From: Nitrospiraceae bacterium
GTDB lineage: Bacteria > Nitrospirota > UBA9217
DNA: 5,415 nucleotides
NCBI GenBank assembly: GCA_003454665.1
Contig: DMKB01000257.1
Coordinates: 1 to 5,415 of the forward strand
Direction of reading: 5' to 3'
A model generated the notes under the pieces. That model was not told where the DNA came from. It saw nothing but the letters and a program-made list of their open reading frames with translations, and ran no database searches. Below, one piece after another: positions 5,225-5,415 of this stretch. A program made the translations under genes and the position numbers. The stretch's first letter is position 1, and each line of letters begins with the position of its first letter.

Positions 5225-5253
5225 TTGACAAGACAAGCCAAATTTGCTATAGT
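5225..5253 (+). promoter_or_regulatory. rRNA operon promoter P2
   Basis: TTGACA (5225-5230), a 17-bp spacer, then TATAGT (5248-5253), with TG at 5245-5246 (TGCTATAGT, extended -10). AT-rich GAAATTAAAGTA lies upstream. The match is stronger than P1 and transcription should start near 5260. Tandem strong promoters are typical of rRNA operons. Confidence 0.85.
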
Positions 5254-5270
5254 AATTATCTTGCTAAATA

Positions 5271-5284
5271 TGGTCTTTGAAAAC
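5271..5284 (+). promoter_or_regulatory. boxA-like antitermination site in the rRNA leader
   Basis: TGGTCTTTGAAAAC matches the boxA pattern of rRNA leaders (TGYTCTTTGAAAA in many bacteria, TGCTCTTTAACA in E. coli). It lies just downstream of P2, where the NusB/S10 antitermination complex would load on the nascent RNA. Confidence 0.7.
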
Positions 5285-5298
5285 TAAATAGGTGCACA

Positions 5299-5334
5299 TT
5301 CCCGGATTGCTTTTGTAAAAAAGTCGTTCGGGAA
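5299..5334 (+). other. Long rRNA-leader hairpin with GUAA tetraloop
   Basis: The arm at 5299-5314 pairs with 5319-5334: TTCCCG with CGGGAA at the base, a middle part with three G-U pairs and one T/C mismatch (5308/5325), and CTTTT with AAAAG at the top. In all, 15 pairs close on GTAA (5315-5318), a GNRA tetraloop in RNA. It lies between boxA and mature 16S. A role in leader folding or processing is inferred. Confidence 0.65.
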
Positions 5335-5364
5335 CGGCGGGTTTTTGAGCAATACCAGTCAAAA

Positions 5365-5384
5365 CCTTTTAGAGCATTAAAAGG
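5365..5384 (+). other. Hairpin just before the mature 16S 5' end
   Basis: CCTTTTA (5365-5371), loop GAGCAT, TAAAAGG (5378-5384): a perfect 7-bp stem ending 8 bases before the expected 16S start. The left-arm CC could instead pair upstream, in GGTTTTTGA (5340-5348) with TCAAAACC (5359-5366), so two alternative folds compete. Confidence 0.5.
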
Positions 5385-5392
5385 ATCAATTT

Positions 5393-5415
5393 TCTACGGA
5401 GAGTTTGATCCTGGC
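5393..5415 (+). rRNA. rrs: 16S ribosomal RNA, 5' end (truncated by window)
   Basis: AGAGTTTGATCCTGGC (5400-5415) is the near-universal 16S helix 1/2 sequence that begins at E. coli position 8. Counting back seven bases puts the mature 5' end near 5393. Only about 23 bases are present, too few for taxonomy. Tandem promoters and boxA upstream support a genuine rRNA operon. Confidence 0.95.

Overview
The window looks like bacterial chromosome of moderate to high GC, with strong Shine-Dalgarno sites and one rRNA operon entering at the right end. No mobile element, CRISPR array or phage gene is visible. The gene families present are a GpgS-like glycosyltransferase, a DUF1844 protein, a short CbiX chelatase and a KMSKS-type TyrRS. 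Together with the style of degenerate intergenic repeats (ACAG/CAGTAGTCAG runs, GGCATCGGGAATC units, 'ttcgcgtcttcgcggtt'), they suggest an environmental Nitrospirota or deltaproteobacterial (Desulfobacterota-type) lineage. This placement is inference; the 16S gene is cut after about 23 bases and cannot settle it.

Layout, left to right. Positions 1-849 hold the 3' part of a glucosyl-3-phosphoglycerate synthase-like glycosyltransferase. Positions 968-1399 encode a small Lys-rich helical protein with its own -10 box. Positions 1518-2216 encode a membrane protein of the conserved TM-helix (MscS-related) type. After a perfect hairpin and an AT-rich spacer, 2352-2438 encodes a 28-residue Lys-rich, two-cysteine micropeptide with a near-ideal ribosome binding site, followed at once by a strong hairpin terminator. 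That terminator also sits at the 3' end of a convergent minus-strand DUF1844 gene (2473-2928). The DUF1844 gene has a strong promoter that lies back to back with a weaker plus-strand promoter for a short CbiX-type sirohydrochlorin chelatase (3160-3531). A 311-base non-coding stretch of degenerate repeats separates CbiX from tyrS (3843-5057).

The last 335 bases before 16S are an rRNA operon leader. It holds two tandem sigma70-type promoters, each with TTGACA, 17 bp spacing and an extended -10, a boxA-like antitermination site, and several hairpins. One is a 15-pair stem closed by a GUAA tetraloop. The mature 16S rRNA starts near 5393.

The genes do not form one obvious pathway. The left half may concern osmotic or envelope stress (compatible-solute synthesis next to a channel-like membrane protein), but this rests on adjacency alone. 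The right half is translation machinery (tyrS, then rrn). The least ordinary items are the micropeptide, the structured rRNA leader and the repeat-derived spacer upstream of tyrS.
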